Assembly: GCF_000331005.1 (NCBI RefSeq)
Contig: NZ_AEJB01000532.1
Location: 1-55,915, forward strand
Source of the DNA: Streptomyces turgidiscabies Car8
Lineage (GTDB): Bacteria > Actinomycetota > Actinomycetes > Streptomycetales > Streptomycetaceae
Direction of reading: 5' to 3'
Length of the DNA: 55,915 bases
A program made the position numbers and the translations under genes. This document shows, in pieces, positions 31,688-39,423 of the stretch (the first letter of the stretch is position 1; each line of letters starts with the position of its first letter). Below the pieces are notes generated by a model, which made no database searches, was not told where the DNA came from, and saw only the letters and a program-made list of their open reading frames with translations.

Positions 31688-32557
31688 GTGAATCTCGCTG
31701 TCTCCGGCGCCTCGGGCCACCTCGGCCGCCAGGTCACCGCCCTGCTGTTCGACCAGGTCTCGCCCGTCGACGTCGTCCTGCTCACGCGCAGTCCGGAGGG
31801 GCTCGCCGACGCCGCTGCCCGTGGCGCCGACGTCCGGCCGGCCGACTTCAACGATCCGGACGGACTGGCGGAAGCGCTCGCAGGCGTCGAACGCCTGCTG
31901 CTCATCAGCACCGACGCGGTCGGCCAGAGCGTGGCGCAGCACCGGGCGGCCATCGACGCGGCGGTCGCCGCCGGCGTCAAGCACGTCATCTACACGTCGA
32001 TGTACCGCCCGGAGAAGGGCAACCCGGCCGGCGCCGCCGACGCGCACCGGGAGACCGAAGAGGCCCTGCGGGCGAGCCCGCTCGCGTGGACGTTCCTGCG
32101 CAACAACCTCTACGCCGAGAACCAGATCGCGACCGTCGCCCAGGCCGTCGCCTCGGGCCGGCTCGTGACCAACGCGGGGGACGGCGCCGTCGCCTACGTC
32201 ACCCGCAAGGACTGCGCCGCTGCGGCCGCCGCCGTACTGACGGGCGAGGGGCACGCCGGGCAGGCCTACGACATCACCGGGCCCACCGCGCTCTCCGCCG
32301 CCGACCTCGCCGCACTCGGTACGACGATTACCGGGGCACCGGTCGAGGTCGTCCAGGTCGACGACGACGCGCTGATCGCCGGGTTGGTCGCAGCCGGGCT
32401 GCCTGAGCCGGTCGCCCCGTGGATCGCGTCCTTCGGAGCCGCCGCGCGCGAGGGCTGGCTCGATCAGCCGAGCAGTGCCGTCCAGGACCTGACCGGCCGC
32501 GCGCCGGTCTCTCTCCGCGACGTACTGGAGGCCCACCGGGCGGAGCTGCCCGCGTAA
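31688..32557 (+). CDS. NmrA-type NAD(P)-binding protein, quinone oxidoreductase 2 (QOR2)-like
   Basis: 289 residues from a GTG with AGGAG at 31676-31680. A Rossmann start (NLAVSGASGHLGRQVTALL), VVLLTRSPEGLADAAARGADVRPADFNDPDGLAEALAGVERLLLIS and HVIYTSMYRPEKGNPAG follow the YtfG/NmrA pattern. Relatives reduce quinones or azo dyes with NADPH, or sense redox cofactors. Placed behind an Rrf2 regulator, it fits an electrophile/quinone stress response. The VOC gene follows 59 bp later on the same strand. Confidence 0.88.
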   Translation: MNLAVSGASGHLGRQVTALLFDQVSPVDVVLLTRSPEGLADAAARGADVRPADFNDPDGLAEALAGVERLLLISTDAVGQSVAQHRAAIDAAVAAGVKHVIYTSMYRPEKGNPAGAADAHRETEEALRASPLAWTFLRNNLYAENQIATVAQAVASGRLVTNAGDGAVAYVTRKDCAAAAAAVLTGEGHAGQAYDITGPTALSAADLAALGTTITGAPVEVVQVDDDALIAGLVAAGLPEPVAPWIASFGAAAREGWLDQPSSAVQDLTGRAPVSLRDVLEAHRAELPA

Positions 32558-32616
32558 GCGTGGCCGCAGCGTGCCGCCCAGGTCCCGATCGACAACCGAC
32601 GAATAAGGAGCAGATC

Positions 32617-33222
32617 ATGGCCTCACCGGTGAAGTTGGCGCACGTGGTCCTGTGGACGCGGCAGTTAACGCAGATGCGGGACTGGTACCTCGATGTGCTG
32701 CAGGCGCGGGTCGCCCACGAGAACCCTGCCGTGGCGTTTCTGACGTACGACGACGAGCACCACCGGATCGCACTGACGGACCCCGACGGGATGGCGGAAC
32801 TGACGGCGGAGCACGGCGGCGAAAGCCTCGGAGAATTCGCCGGGGAGTTCGTGGGTTCGGGCACGGCCGCGCTTCCTGCCGACCTGTCCACCCTGCCGCC
32901 GCACGGCCTGATGCACATCGCCTTTACGTACGGGTCGCTGCTCGATCTTCTCGAGAACTACGAGCGGCTCGCGAAAGGTGGGGTCGAGCCGGTCACCGTG
33001 ATCAACCACGGGCCCACCACCTCGCTGTACTACGCCGACCCGGACGGCAACAACATCGAGCTGCAGATCGACAACTTCGACACGGCGGACGAAGTCACCG
33101 CCTTCATAGAGTCGGAGTCCTTCCGTCGGAACCCCGTCGGCGTCCCCTTCGACCCGGACGAGCTGCTCATGAGGCTCAGGGCGGGGGAGTCCGAAGCCGC
33201 CCTGGTGACCCCGGGATGGTGA
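32617..33222 (+). CDS. VOC-family (glyoxalase/extradiol-dioxygenase-like) protein
   Basis: 201 residues from the ATG at 32617 (AAGGAG at 32602-32607); the upstream in-frame start at 32419 lies inside the previous gene. Two betaalphabetabetabeta modules: VKLAHVVLWTRQLTQMRDWYLDVLQARV and HGLMHIAFTYGSLLDLLENYERLA. Candidate metal ligands are His of LAHVV, His of MHIAF and Glu of NNIELQ, with YYADPDGN before it as in dioxygenases such as catechol 2,3-dioxygenase. It probably acts on an aromatic or reactive carbonyl compound with the quinone reductase before it (inference). Confidence 0.88.
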   Translation: MASPVKLAHVVLWTRQLTQMRDWYLDVLQARVAHENPAVAFLTYDDEHHRIALTDPDGMAELTAEHGGESLGEFAGEFVGSGTAALPADLSTLPPHGLMHIAFTYGSLLDLLENYERLAKGGVEPVTVINHGPTTSLYYADPDGNNIELQIDNFDTADEVTAFIESESFRRNPVGVPFDPDELLMRLRAGESEAALVTPGW

Positions 33223-33276
33223 CCGCGTAGGTCGCGGTGGTCGGCGAGGAGCCCGACGTCGACGAAGCCGGACTCG

Positions 33277-33417
33277 TCAGGGTTCGTCTCCCATCTCCCG
33301 CATCATCCAGCGCGCCGCCTCGGATGCCGGGCGGCCCTCCTCGCCGAGTCGGCGCAGACCCGCTGCGATCGCGTTCCAGTCCGTCGTTCGCTGTCCCGGC
33401 CCTTCGAGGTCCGTCAT
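33277..33417 (-). CDS. Small 46-aa protein coupled to the DDN-type oxidoreductase
   Basis: 46 residues from the ATG at 33417. Its ATGA overlaps the stop of the upstream gene by 4 bp, which is strong evidence for translational coupling and hence for a real gene. The sequence is soluble and mostly helical: TTDWNAIAAGLRRLGEEGRPASEAARWMMREMGDEP, with an amphipathic repeat. I know no family for it. Confidence 0.65.
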   Translation of the reverse strand: MTDLEGPGQRTTDWNAIAAGLRRLGEEGRPASEAARWMMREMGDEP

Positions 33418-33818
33418 CGGTGTGCTGCTTCCAGATCCACCCGCACCGTCAACAGCTGTGTCCCCAGGGTCCGTACGCCCGTGCTGTTCACGCGAGGCAG
33501 CGTCCGCAGCCGGGCGATCGGGTCGTCGTCCGGCAGCAGGTGGGCAGTGCCCGGGTGCCAGTGTCCGCGGATCCGCACCCGTACCCGGGGATCGGCCTTG
33601 ATGTTGCGTACGTAGTGCGACTTCTCGCCGAACTCCGAGACCAGCCAGAACGTGTCGCCGACGCGTCGACCGCCGAGCGGGGTGACGCGGGGGAGGCCCG
33701 AGGTGCGGCCCGTGGTCTCCAGGAGGGTCTGGAAGGGGAGGCGGCGGGTGACGGGGTTGCCGATCCGGCGCTGGAGGGTGGTGGCGGCCCTGAACCGGAA
33801 CTCTCTGAAACGGGACAT
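33414..33818 (-). CDS. DDN-type deazaflavin (F420)-dependent nitroreductase/quinone-reductase family protein
   Basis: 134 residues from the ATG at 33818 with AGGAGG upstream. The split-barrel fold of the Ddn/AOX family is recognisable: FQTLLETTGRTSGLPRVTPLGGRRVGDTFWLVSEFGEKSHYVRNIKADPRVRVRIRGHWHPGTAHLLPDDDP. The TTGRxSGxxRxxPL and KSxYVxNIxADPxV stretches build the F420 pocket in homologues. Relatives reduce quinones or activate nitroimidazoles using F420H2. It is first in a two-gene unit with the 46-aa gene; fbiC lies 6 kb away. Confidence 0.9.
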   Translation of the reverse strand: MSRFREFRFRAATTLQRRIGNPVTRRLPFQTLLETTGRTSGLPRVTPLGGRRVGDTFWLVSEFGEKSHYVRNIKADPRVRVRIRGHWHPGTAHLLPDDDPIARLRTLPRVNSTGVRTLGTQLLTVRVDLEAAHR

Positions 33819-33918
33819 CTGTTCTTGCGCCTCCTGTGTTCGTGCCGCTGCCGTGATGTGTTCTTGAATGGTGTCCCAGAGACTGACAGCTGGGCGAGAC
33901 GGGTGGGCGGTGGCGGGT

Positions 33919-34737
33919 ATGCGCGTGGTGACCTGGAACCTTTGGTGGCGGTTCGGGCCCTGGGAAGCGCGGCAGAAGGCGATTCTGTCCGTGCTGCGGG
34001 AGCTGCGGCCGGACGTGGTCGGGCTTCAGGAGGTCTGGGAGTGCGACGGCGAGAACATCGCCGCCCGGATCGCCGAAGAACTCGGACTGCACTGGACCTG
34101 GGCCCCCTCCGAGGCACCCGAGCGTTGGCAGCGGCGGATCGGGGGCGAGAAGGTCGACGTGGGCAACGCGGTGCTGAGCCGCTGGCCCGTCGTCGAGAGC
34201 GAGGCGATGCGGTTGCCGGCCCCGGACGAGCTGAACGACGGCCGCCTGGCTCTCTACGCCCGGCTCGCCGCCCCCGGCCACCATGTCCCCTTCTTCACGA
34301 CCCACCTCACCTCCGCGTCCCACGCCTCGGCGGTCCGCTGCCAACAGGTCACCGCCCTCGCGGAGTTCGTGGCGAAGCGACGTGACGGCACCGCCTATCC
34401 GCCTGTCATCACCGGCGACTTCAACGCCTGGCCCGACTCCGACGAGATCCGACTCTTCGGCGGCTACAAGACCGCCCCGGCTGTCCCCGGCCAAGTCTTC
34501 CTGGACGCCTGGGAGTTGGCCGATCCTGCGGCTCCCGCCGCGACCTGGGACGCCAGCAACCCGTATGTCGCCGCCGGGTTCGGCCCCAGCGCGCGGATCG
34601 ACTACGTCTTCGTCAGGCCGCCGGGACGGGGTGGGCTCGAGCATGTTCGGAAGGTGGAACGGGCTGGCCACGGGGCCGTGGACGGCATCTGGCCGTCCGA
34701 TCACGCGGCCGTCGTAGCCGAGTTGGCGTCCGCGTGA
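33919..34737 (+). CDS. Endonuclease/exonuclease/phosphatase (EEP) family hydrolase
   Basis: 272 residues from the ATG at 33919 (GTG at 33868 adds 17 unconserved residues). EEP motifs are intact: RVVTWNLWW, VVGLQEVW with the metal-binding Glu, HVPFFTTHL, TGDFNAWPDS with Asp and Asn, IDYVFVRP, and the terminal WPSDHAAVVAEL with catalytic Asp-His. No signal peptide. It may hydrolyse phosphodiester or sugar-phosphate bonds in the cytoplasm; DNA versus lipid or sugar substrates cannot be distinguished. Confidence 0.88.
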   Translation: MRVVTWNLWWRFGPWEARQKAILSVLRELRPDVVGLQEVWECDGENIAARIAEELGLHWTWAPSEAPERWQRRIGGEKVDVGNAVLSRWPVVESEAMRLPAPDELNDGRLALYARLAAPGHHVPFFTTHLTSASHASAVRCQQVTALAEFVAKRRDGTAYPPVITGDFNAWPDSDEIRLFGGYKTAPAVPGQVFLDAWELADPAAPAATWDASNPYVAAGFGPSARIDYVFVRPPGRGGLEHVRKVERAGHGAVDGIWPSDHAAVVAELASA

Positions 34738-34754
34738 GTGCGTGCGAAGACGAG

Positions 34755-35483
34755 TCAGGCCTCGGACCGTGACGAATCCGCTCCCTGCGCATTCTGAGGT
34801 GTACCGGACTCACCGGGCGTACCGGATGTGCGGGGTGCACCGTGCCAGCGCCACTTCGTGAGGCGCGGTCGGTTCGGGAGCTCCGCTCGGCCGGTGGCCC
34901 ACAGGAGGGTGGGCCAGCGTTCCGTGTCGGTCGGAGCGTCCGGGAAGAGGCGGAACAGTACCCGGTCGCACAACTCGGCGTCGGGCGCCCAGGGGATGCC
35001 GAGGCCCTCGGCGACGTCGTGCGTGTGCACCAGGGTCTCCAGGATGCCCATGGCGGCGAAGCCCTCGGGATCGGTCGCGCCGAAGATGTGGTGCGACCGG
35101 ACGGTCGGCGACTTGGTCCGGACGATGGCCGTCAGCAGGGCGCCACTCGCCTCCAGCACCTGGAGCAGCCCGGCCGGCCCCGCCTCGCGGTCGGCGAAAA
35201 TGACGTTCGCCGGGCCGCCCGGCTTCCTGCGGCTCCAAACGAACGGGATGTGGGTGTCCAACGGCGGCTTGTCCGGGCCCAGTTGAGCGGCGTACGAGAA
35301 CAGGTCGTCGGCCAGGTGCTCGACGGTCTCCCAGCAGTCCCACTCCAGTGAACCGGCGTGGGCGCCCCAGTCGGCAGCCTCCGCCCCACGCAGGGCACTG
35401 ACCGCCGAACGCACGGCATGGTCGACGTCGTCCGCGGTGACGGTAGTGCCCTGTGCGCCCTGTGTGCCTTGTGTCTCAGCCAT
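34755..35483 (-). CDS. Maleylpyruvate-isomerase-type (mycothiol-dependent DinB-like) protein
   Basis: 242 residues. The N-terminal half resembles the MDMPI/DinB four-helix bundle: VDHAVRSAVSALRGAEAADWGAHAGSLEWDCWETVEHLADDLFSYA, with His of EHLADD and HTHDVAEGL as likely metal ligands. A C-terminal helical part (LCDRVLFRLFPDAPTDTERWPTLLWATGRAELP) is typical. Such proteins use mycothiol or bind metals; specific reactions are mostly unknown. It is convergent with the EEP gene, 17 bp apart. Confidence 0.8.
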   Translation of the reverse strand: MAETQGTQGAQGTTVTADDVDHAVRSAVSALRGAEAADWGAHAGSLEWDCWETVEHLADDLFSYAAQLGPDKPPLDTHIPFVWSRRKPGGPANVIFADREAGPAGLLQVLEASGALLTAIVRTKSPTVRSHHIFGATDPEGFAAMGILETLVHTHDVAEGLGIPWAPDAELCDRVLFRLFPDAPTDTERWPTLLWATGRAELPNRPRLTKWRWHGAPRTSGTPGESGTPQNAQGADSSRSEA

Positions 35484-35623
35484 GGCCGGACCGTATCAAC
35501 GGCAGCCGTCCGCGATTCGTCACAACCATCGGGGCGCCACAGAGGTCACACAGGTGTCATTGGAACTTGCGCGGGGAGTGTGCGTTTCGCGCTGTCCGCT
35601 TCCTATTCACCGGGGGCCACTTC

Positions 35624-36643
35624 ATGAATTCTCGCCGTGCCCTGGCGCGCCCTGCCCTGGCGGTAGCCGCCGCCCTGATCCCGGCTGCGCTGCTGTCCGC
35701 AACGGTCACGACGACCACCGCGTACGCCACGGAGTCGCCGAGCCCGTCGGCCTCGGCGCCGACGTCGAGTGAGTCCGCGTCGCCGTCCCCGTCCGATTCG
35801 GCGTCCGCGTCGGCTTCGGCCTCGGCGAGCGCCTCACCGTCGGTGTCCGCCTCCCCGTCCGTGTCCGTGCCGCCTGCCGACGGGGAGCAGGAGTGCCCCA
35901 GTGAGCCGGGCAAGGACGACAAGATCCTGCGAACCACCATTTCCGCCAGGACCAACAAGCTGGTCGCGGACAGTGTGTGGCGCGAGATGACGTTCAAGCT
36001 GGAGAACCGCTCGGACATCGCGCTCAAGAAGGTGCAGGTCGAGCTGAAGAGGATGGCGCACAATAACGCCCCCGACGGAACGTTGCCGAACGAAGTGCTG
36101 GAGTACGTCAATCTCCAGGAGTGGGATGCCAAGTCCCGTACCTGGAAGGGTGTCTGGTGGGACGAGGTGCAGATCGGCGGCTCGTTGCTCGGCTACTACG
36201 ACGTGGCCCCCCACAAGACGACGAACGTCGCTGTGCGCATCAGGGTCAGCAAAAACATGCCCTACGGACGCTTCCCCGACCTCGAACACGAGAACATCGG
36301 GTACGGCTATCTGGAGGCCTCTACCTATGGCATCCCCGAGAACAAGGGTGTGTGTGAATACGGGGACCACTGGGCCTTCACCATCCACAAGCCCGGCACG
36401 GACACCGGAGACGGTGGAGCCACCTCCACGCCCACCAGCGGCACCGGCGGCAACACCCCCACTCCCCAGGCCGGCACCACCGCACCGGTCACCCCCGGCC
36501 CCACCCCCACCGGCGACCTCGCCCACACCGGCTCCTCCTCCGCGCTCCCGGTGATCGCCGGTGTGGGCGGCGCGGCCGTGGTCCTCGGTGCCGGTGCCGT
36601 GTACGTCGTACGGCGCCGCAAGTCCGGCACCGACGCCTCCTGA
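35624..36643 (+). CDS. Sortase-anchored surface protein (LAxTG)
   Basis: 339 residues from the ATG at 35624 (GGGGGCC upstream). Order: signal peptide (~1-36, ending AYA), a Ser/Ala/Pro low-complexity linker (~37-85), a globular beta-rich domain (~90-280: KLVADSVWREMTFKLENRSDIALKKVQVELKR ... GYGYLEASTYG), a Thr/Pro/Gly linker, LAHTG, a hydrophobic helix and RRRKSG. LAxTG followed by a membrane anchor is the class E sortase signal in Streptomyces. The globular domain is not one I recognise. It is convergent with the CehA-like gene, only 10 bp apart. Confidence 0.85.
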   Translation: MNSRRALARPALAVAAALIPAALLSATVTTTTAYATESPSPSASAPTSSESASPSPSDSASASASASASASPSVSASPSVSVPPADGEQECPSEPGKDDKILRTTISARTNKLVADSVWREMTFKLENRSDIALKKVQVELKRMAHNNAPDGTLPNEVLEYVNLQEWDAKSRTWKGVWWDEVQIGGSLLGYYDVAPHKTTNVAVRIRVSKNMPYGRFPDLEHENIGYGYLEASTYGIPENKGVCEYGDHWAFTIHKPGTDTGDGGATSTPTSGTGGNTPTPQAGTTAPVTPGPTPTGDLAHTGSSSALPVIAGVGGAAVVLGAGAVYVVRRRKSGTDAS

Positions 36644-36653
36644 TCCGACCCTG

Positions 36654-38264
36654 TTACCGGCCCAGGAAGATCGGGTTCGTGAACGCGGCCAACGCCCCGG
36701 GCAGAGGTGCGAGTACGGCCTCGTGCCGCACCTCCGCCCGGACGTACGCCGCGTACTGGGCCGTCGTACGCCACTCCACGACCCCCGCGCCCGCCACAGG
36801 CAGGACCCCGCTCGTGAACAGGACGCCCTGGTCCGTGACGAAGCGGACCGTGCAGCGCGGGGCGCCGGACACCTCCAGGCGGACGGTCACCGGGGCGTCC
36901 TCGGCGACCTTCAACCGGCCCCCGATGTCCGCGTGTTCGCCCTTCGGGCCGGACGCCGTGAAGGTGAGGGCGACCGACCTGGACTCGGCGACGTACGAGC
37001 GGCCTGCCCGCAGCCCCTCCTGGATCGCCTCCCGGGTCAGGTCCTCGGCGAGTACCACCGTCTGCGGGACGCCCACCGGGTCGGGGTCGCGGTGGGCGTC
37101 GCTGTTGCCCATGGCAGGAATCCACGCCCGCCCGCCCGAGGCACCTTCCCTCGCGGATCTCACGGACGCCACGAGCATGCCGTCCCAGTCGGCGAGCGCC
37201 ACCTCGTCCTCGGGCGAGTAGGTGCCGTTCCACACCTCCACCGCGTCCGCCTCCGCGAAGCCGAACTTCCAGTTGCAGCCGACGCAGGTGGCGTGCGGGT
37301 GGGCCGGGACCACCAGGCCGCCGGCGCGGCGGATCTGGCGCGCGTACTTGCCGAAGCGGTTGTCGCGGGCCCGGTAGCGCCAGTCGACGAACGTGCCCGG
37401 ATCGGTGCCGAGCGCGACCACGTGACCGTTGCGGGTCGTCACCTCCTCGCCCACCATGATCAGGAGGTCGTCTCCGGCCTCCGAGGCCCAATGGGCGTGC
37501 GCTGAATGGGTGTTGTGGTCCGAGCTGTTGATGAAGTCCAGGCCCGCCGCCCGCGCCAGGGCCGCGATCTCGGCCGGGGTGCGGCGCCCGTCCGAGTACC
37601 AGGAGTGCAGGTGGCAGTCGCCCCGGTACCAGGCCCGGCCCCGCCCCTTGGCGCGCTCCGGCGGGTAGACCGGGTCGACGGCGTCGCCGGGCTCGCCGTA
37701 GGTCAGCGTGATGGTGATCTCGTAGGCCAGGCCCTGCGGGGAGACCGTGTAGGGGCCCAGCGCGATGTGCCAGGTCCCCGCCTTCACCGGGCCGGGGAGG
37801 TAGCCGGGCGTGGCGTCGTCCGCGCGGACGAAGAACTCGGTGCGCGCCCCGCCCGACCAGCCCCGGAAGCCCTTGCCGCCCAGGTCGGTGCCACGCTGAT
37901 CGAAGGCACCGATGTCGAGCGCGTTGCCCGCGGTACCGGCCGGGACGGGCGGGCGGTCGTAGCTGTACGCGACCCTCAACTCCCGTACGCCGTGCGGGAT
38001 TTCGACGGGCAGATAGACGAAGTCGGGTGAGCCGGTGGGCAGCGTGCCGCTCACGGTCCTGGTCTCCGTCCGGGACGCGGCGGTCCCTGTCGGGGGCTCC
38101 GCCCGGTCGGCGTCGCCGTCCGCCGCTTCGGCCGGGGTGCCGTGGGAGAAGGTCACGCTTCCCAACGTAAGCGCGGCGGCGGCTCCCGTCGCGAAGAGAG
38201 CGCGTCTGGCCATGCTGTTTCCCGTGCCGGTTCCCGTGCTGGTTCCGTGGTCGTCCTCGCACAT
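36654..38264 (-). CDS. CehA/McbA-family PHP-domain metallohydrolase, exported
   Basis: 536 residues from the ATG at 38264 (GGGAG 8 nt upstream); a later ATG at 38213 would begin at the RR signal. A twin-arginine-like leader (MARRALFATGAAAALTLGS) precedes an N-terminal beta-domain. The PHP core has YRGDCHLHSWYSDG, INSSDHNTHS, GEEVTT, VVPAHPHA, VEVWNG and AMGNSDAHR, giving the usual His/Asp metal ligands. CehA/McbA relatives hydrolyse carbaryl-like esters or other phosphoester/carbamate compounds, but most homologues have no known substrate. Confidence 0.85.
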   Translation of the reverse strand: MCEDDHGTSTGTGTGNSMARRALFATGAAAALTLGSVTFSHGTPAEAADGDADRAEPPTGTAASRTETRTVSGTLPTGSPDFVYLPVEIPHGVRELRVAYSYDRPPVPAGTAGNALDIGAFDQRGTDLGGKGFRGWSGGARTEFFVRADDATPGYLPGPVKAGTWHIALGPYTVSPQGLAYEITITLTYGEPGDAVDPVYPPERAKGRGRAWYRGDCHLHSWYSDGRRTPAEIAALARAAGLDFINSSDHNTHSAHAHWASEAGDDLLIMVGEEVTTRNGHVVALGTDPGTFVDWRYRARDNRFGKYARQIRRAGGLVVPAHPHATCVGCNWKFGFAEADAVEVWNGTYSPEDEVALADWDGMLVASVRSAREGASGGRAWIPAMGNSDAHRDPDPVGVPQTVVLAEDLTREAIQEGLRAGRSYVAESRSVALTFTASGPKGEHADIGGRLKVAEDAPVTVRLEVSGAPRCTVRFVTDQGVLFTSGVLPVAGAGVVEWRTTAQYAAYVRAEVRHEAVLAPLPGALAAFTNPIFLGR

Positions 38265-38437
38265 GCTGCTGCTCCCAGGGTGTCGGGGTGTGACGTGGGT
38301 GATGCAGTGGTGCTCCGCTCACCGTCGTACCCGGGGGTGAACTCCCGTACAAGACAGCAAAATCGCCGCCTTTCGAGCCTGCGGCGCACAGGGGGCGACC
38401 CGAGCGGTGGTGAGCGGTGGTGAGTGATGTTCGACCG

Positions 38438-38455
38438 ATGCCGACCGGTCGGTAT
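38438..38455. promoter_or_regulatory. TetR-type operator-like palindrome before the LLM gene
   Basis: ATGCCGACCGGTCGGTAT is symmetric apart from one base pair (core CCGACCGGTCGG, 38441-38452). A second short palindrome, ACCGGCCGGT, follows at 38469-38478 next to the start codon. This form is frequent for TetR-family sites, but no TetR gene is adjacent. Confidence 0.5.
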
Positions 38456-38484
38456 GGACAGACGAGGAACCGGCCGGTAGAGAT

Positions 38485-39336
38485 ATGTCCATGCGCCTAG
38501 CCGTCACGATCTTCCTCACCGACGAGACGATCACCCCGACCCGACTCGCCCGTGAGCTGGAACAGCGCGGGTTCGCCGGGCTGTACCTGCCCGAGCACAC
38601 GCACATCCCGGTCGAGCGGACCAGCCCGTACCCGGCGGGCGGCGACCTGCCGCCCGAGTACGGCCGTACGCTCGACCCCTTCGTCGCGCTCGGGCAGGCT
38701 GCCGCCGTCACCGAGCGGCTCGCCCTCGGCACGGGCATCACGCTCGTCGCCCAGCACGACCCGATCGACCTCGCCAAGCAGATCGCGACCCTGGACCACC
38801 TCTCCGGCGGACGCTTCACCCTCGGTCTCGGCTACGGCTGGAACGTCGAGGAGGCCGCCGACCACGGCGTGGAGTGGCGTACGCGGCGTGACCTGACCCG
38901 GGACCGGATGGCGCTGATGCGCGCCCTGTGGGCGGACGAACCGACCGCTTACGAGGGGGAGTTCGGGAGCGTACGGGCGAGCACCGCGTACCCCAAGCCG
39001 GTCCAGAAGGCGCGCGGGCCGGTCGTCGGCCCCCGTACCCTCATCGGCGGCTCGGCCGGGCCGAAACTGTTCGCTCACATCAGCGAGTACGCGGATGGCT
39101 GGCTGCCGATCGGCGGGCGCGGCCTGTCTGAGTCGCTGCCCGTGCTGCGGTCGGTGTGGGCGGACGCGGGCCGCGACCCGGCCGCGCTCCAGGTCGTCCC
39201 GTACGCCGTCCAGCCGAGCCCGGGGAAGCTCGCCCACTACGCGGAGCTGGGCATCGAGGAGTGCGTGGTGCAGCTGCCGCCGGCCGGCGAGGCCGAGGTG
39301 CTGGGCCTGCTGGACGGGTACGCGGAGTACGTGTAG
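38485..39336 (+). CDS. F420-dependent LLM-class oxidoreductase
   Basis: 283 residues. Family marks: MRLAVTIFLTDETITPTRLARELEQRGFAGLYLPEHTHIP near the N-terminus (the EHTHIP motif is typical of the TIGR03619-like F420 group), TGITLVAQHDPIDLAKQIATLDHLSGGRFTLGLGYGWNVEEAADHGV in the middle, and a Gly-rich region LIGGSAGPKLFAHISEYADGWLPIGG. Starts at 38485 and 38491 are both possible. It has its own promoter region with a TetR-like box and lies 87 bp upstream of fbiC on the same strand. Confidence 0.9.
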   Translation: MSMRLAVTIFLTDETITPTRLARELEQRGFAGLYLPEHTHIPVERTSPYPAGGDLPPEYGRTLDPFVALGQAAAVTERLALGTGITLVAQHDPIDLAKQIATLDHLSGGRFTLGLGYGWNVEEAADHGVEWRTRRDLTRDRMALMRALWADEPTAYEGEFGSVRASTAYPKPVQKARGPVVGPRTLIGGSAGPKLFAHISEYADGWLPIGGRGLSESLPVLRSVWADAGRDPAALQVVPYAVQPSPGKLAHYAELGIEECVVQLPPAGEAEVLGLLDGYAEYV

Positions 39337-39423
39337 ACGCCAGTGCCGCCCTGTGACGTTCGGCACCCAGAACGGACAGGGCGGTCCTGTAATACCTGAT
39401 CAAACCGATCGTATGCTCGAAGG

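Noticed and set aside
33277..34704. Minus-strand frame of 475 codons across the DDN and EEP genes
   Set aside because: Only its last 46 codons, starting at the coupled ATG at 33417, are supported; the rest is antisense or out of frame with real genes.
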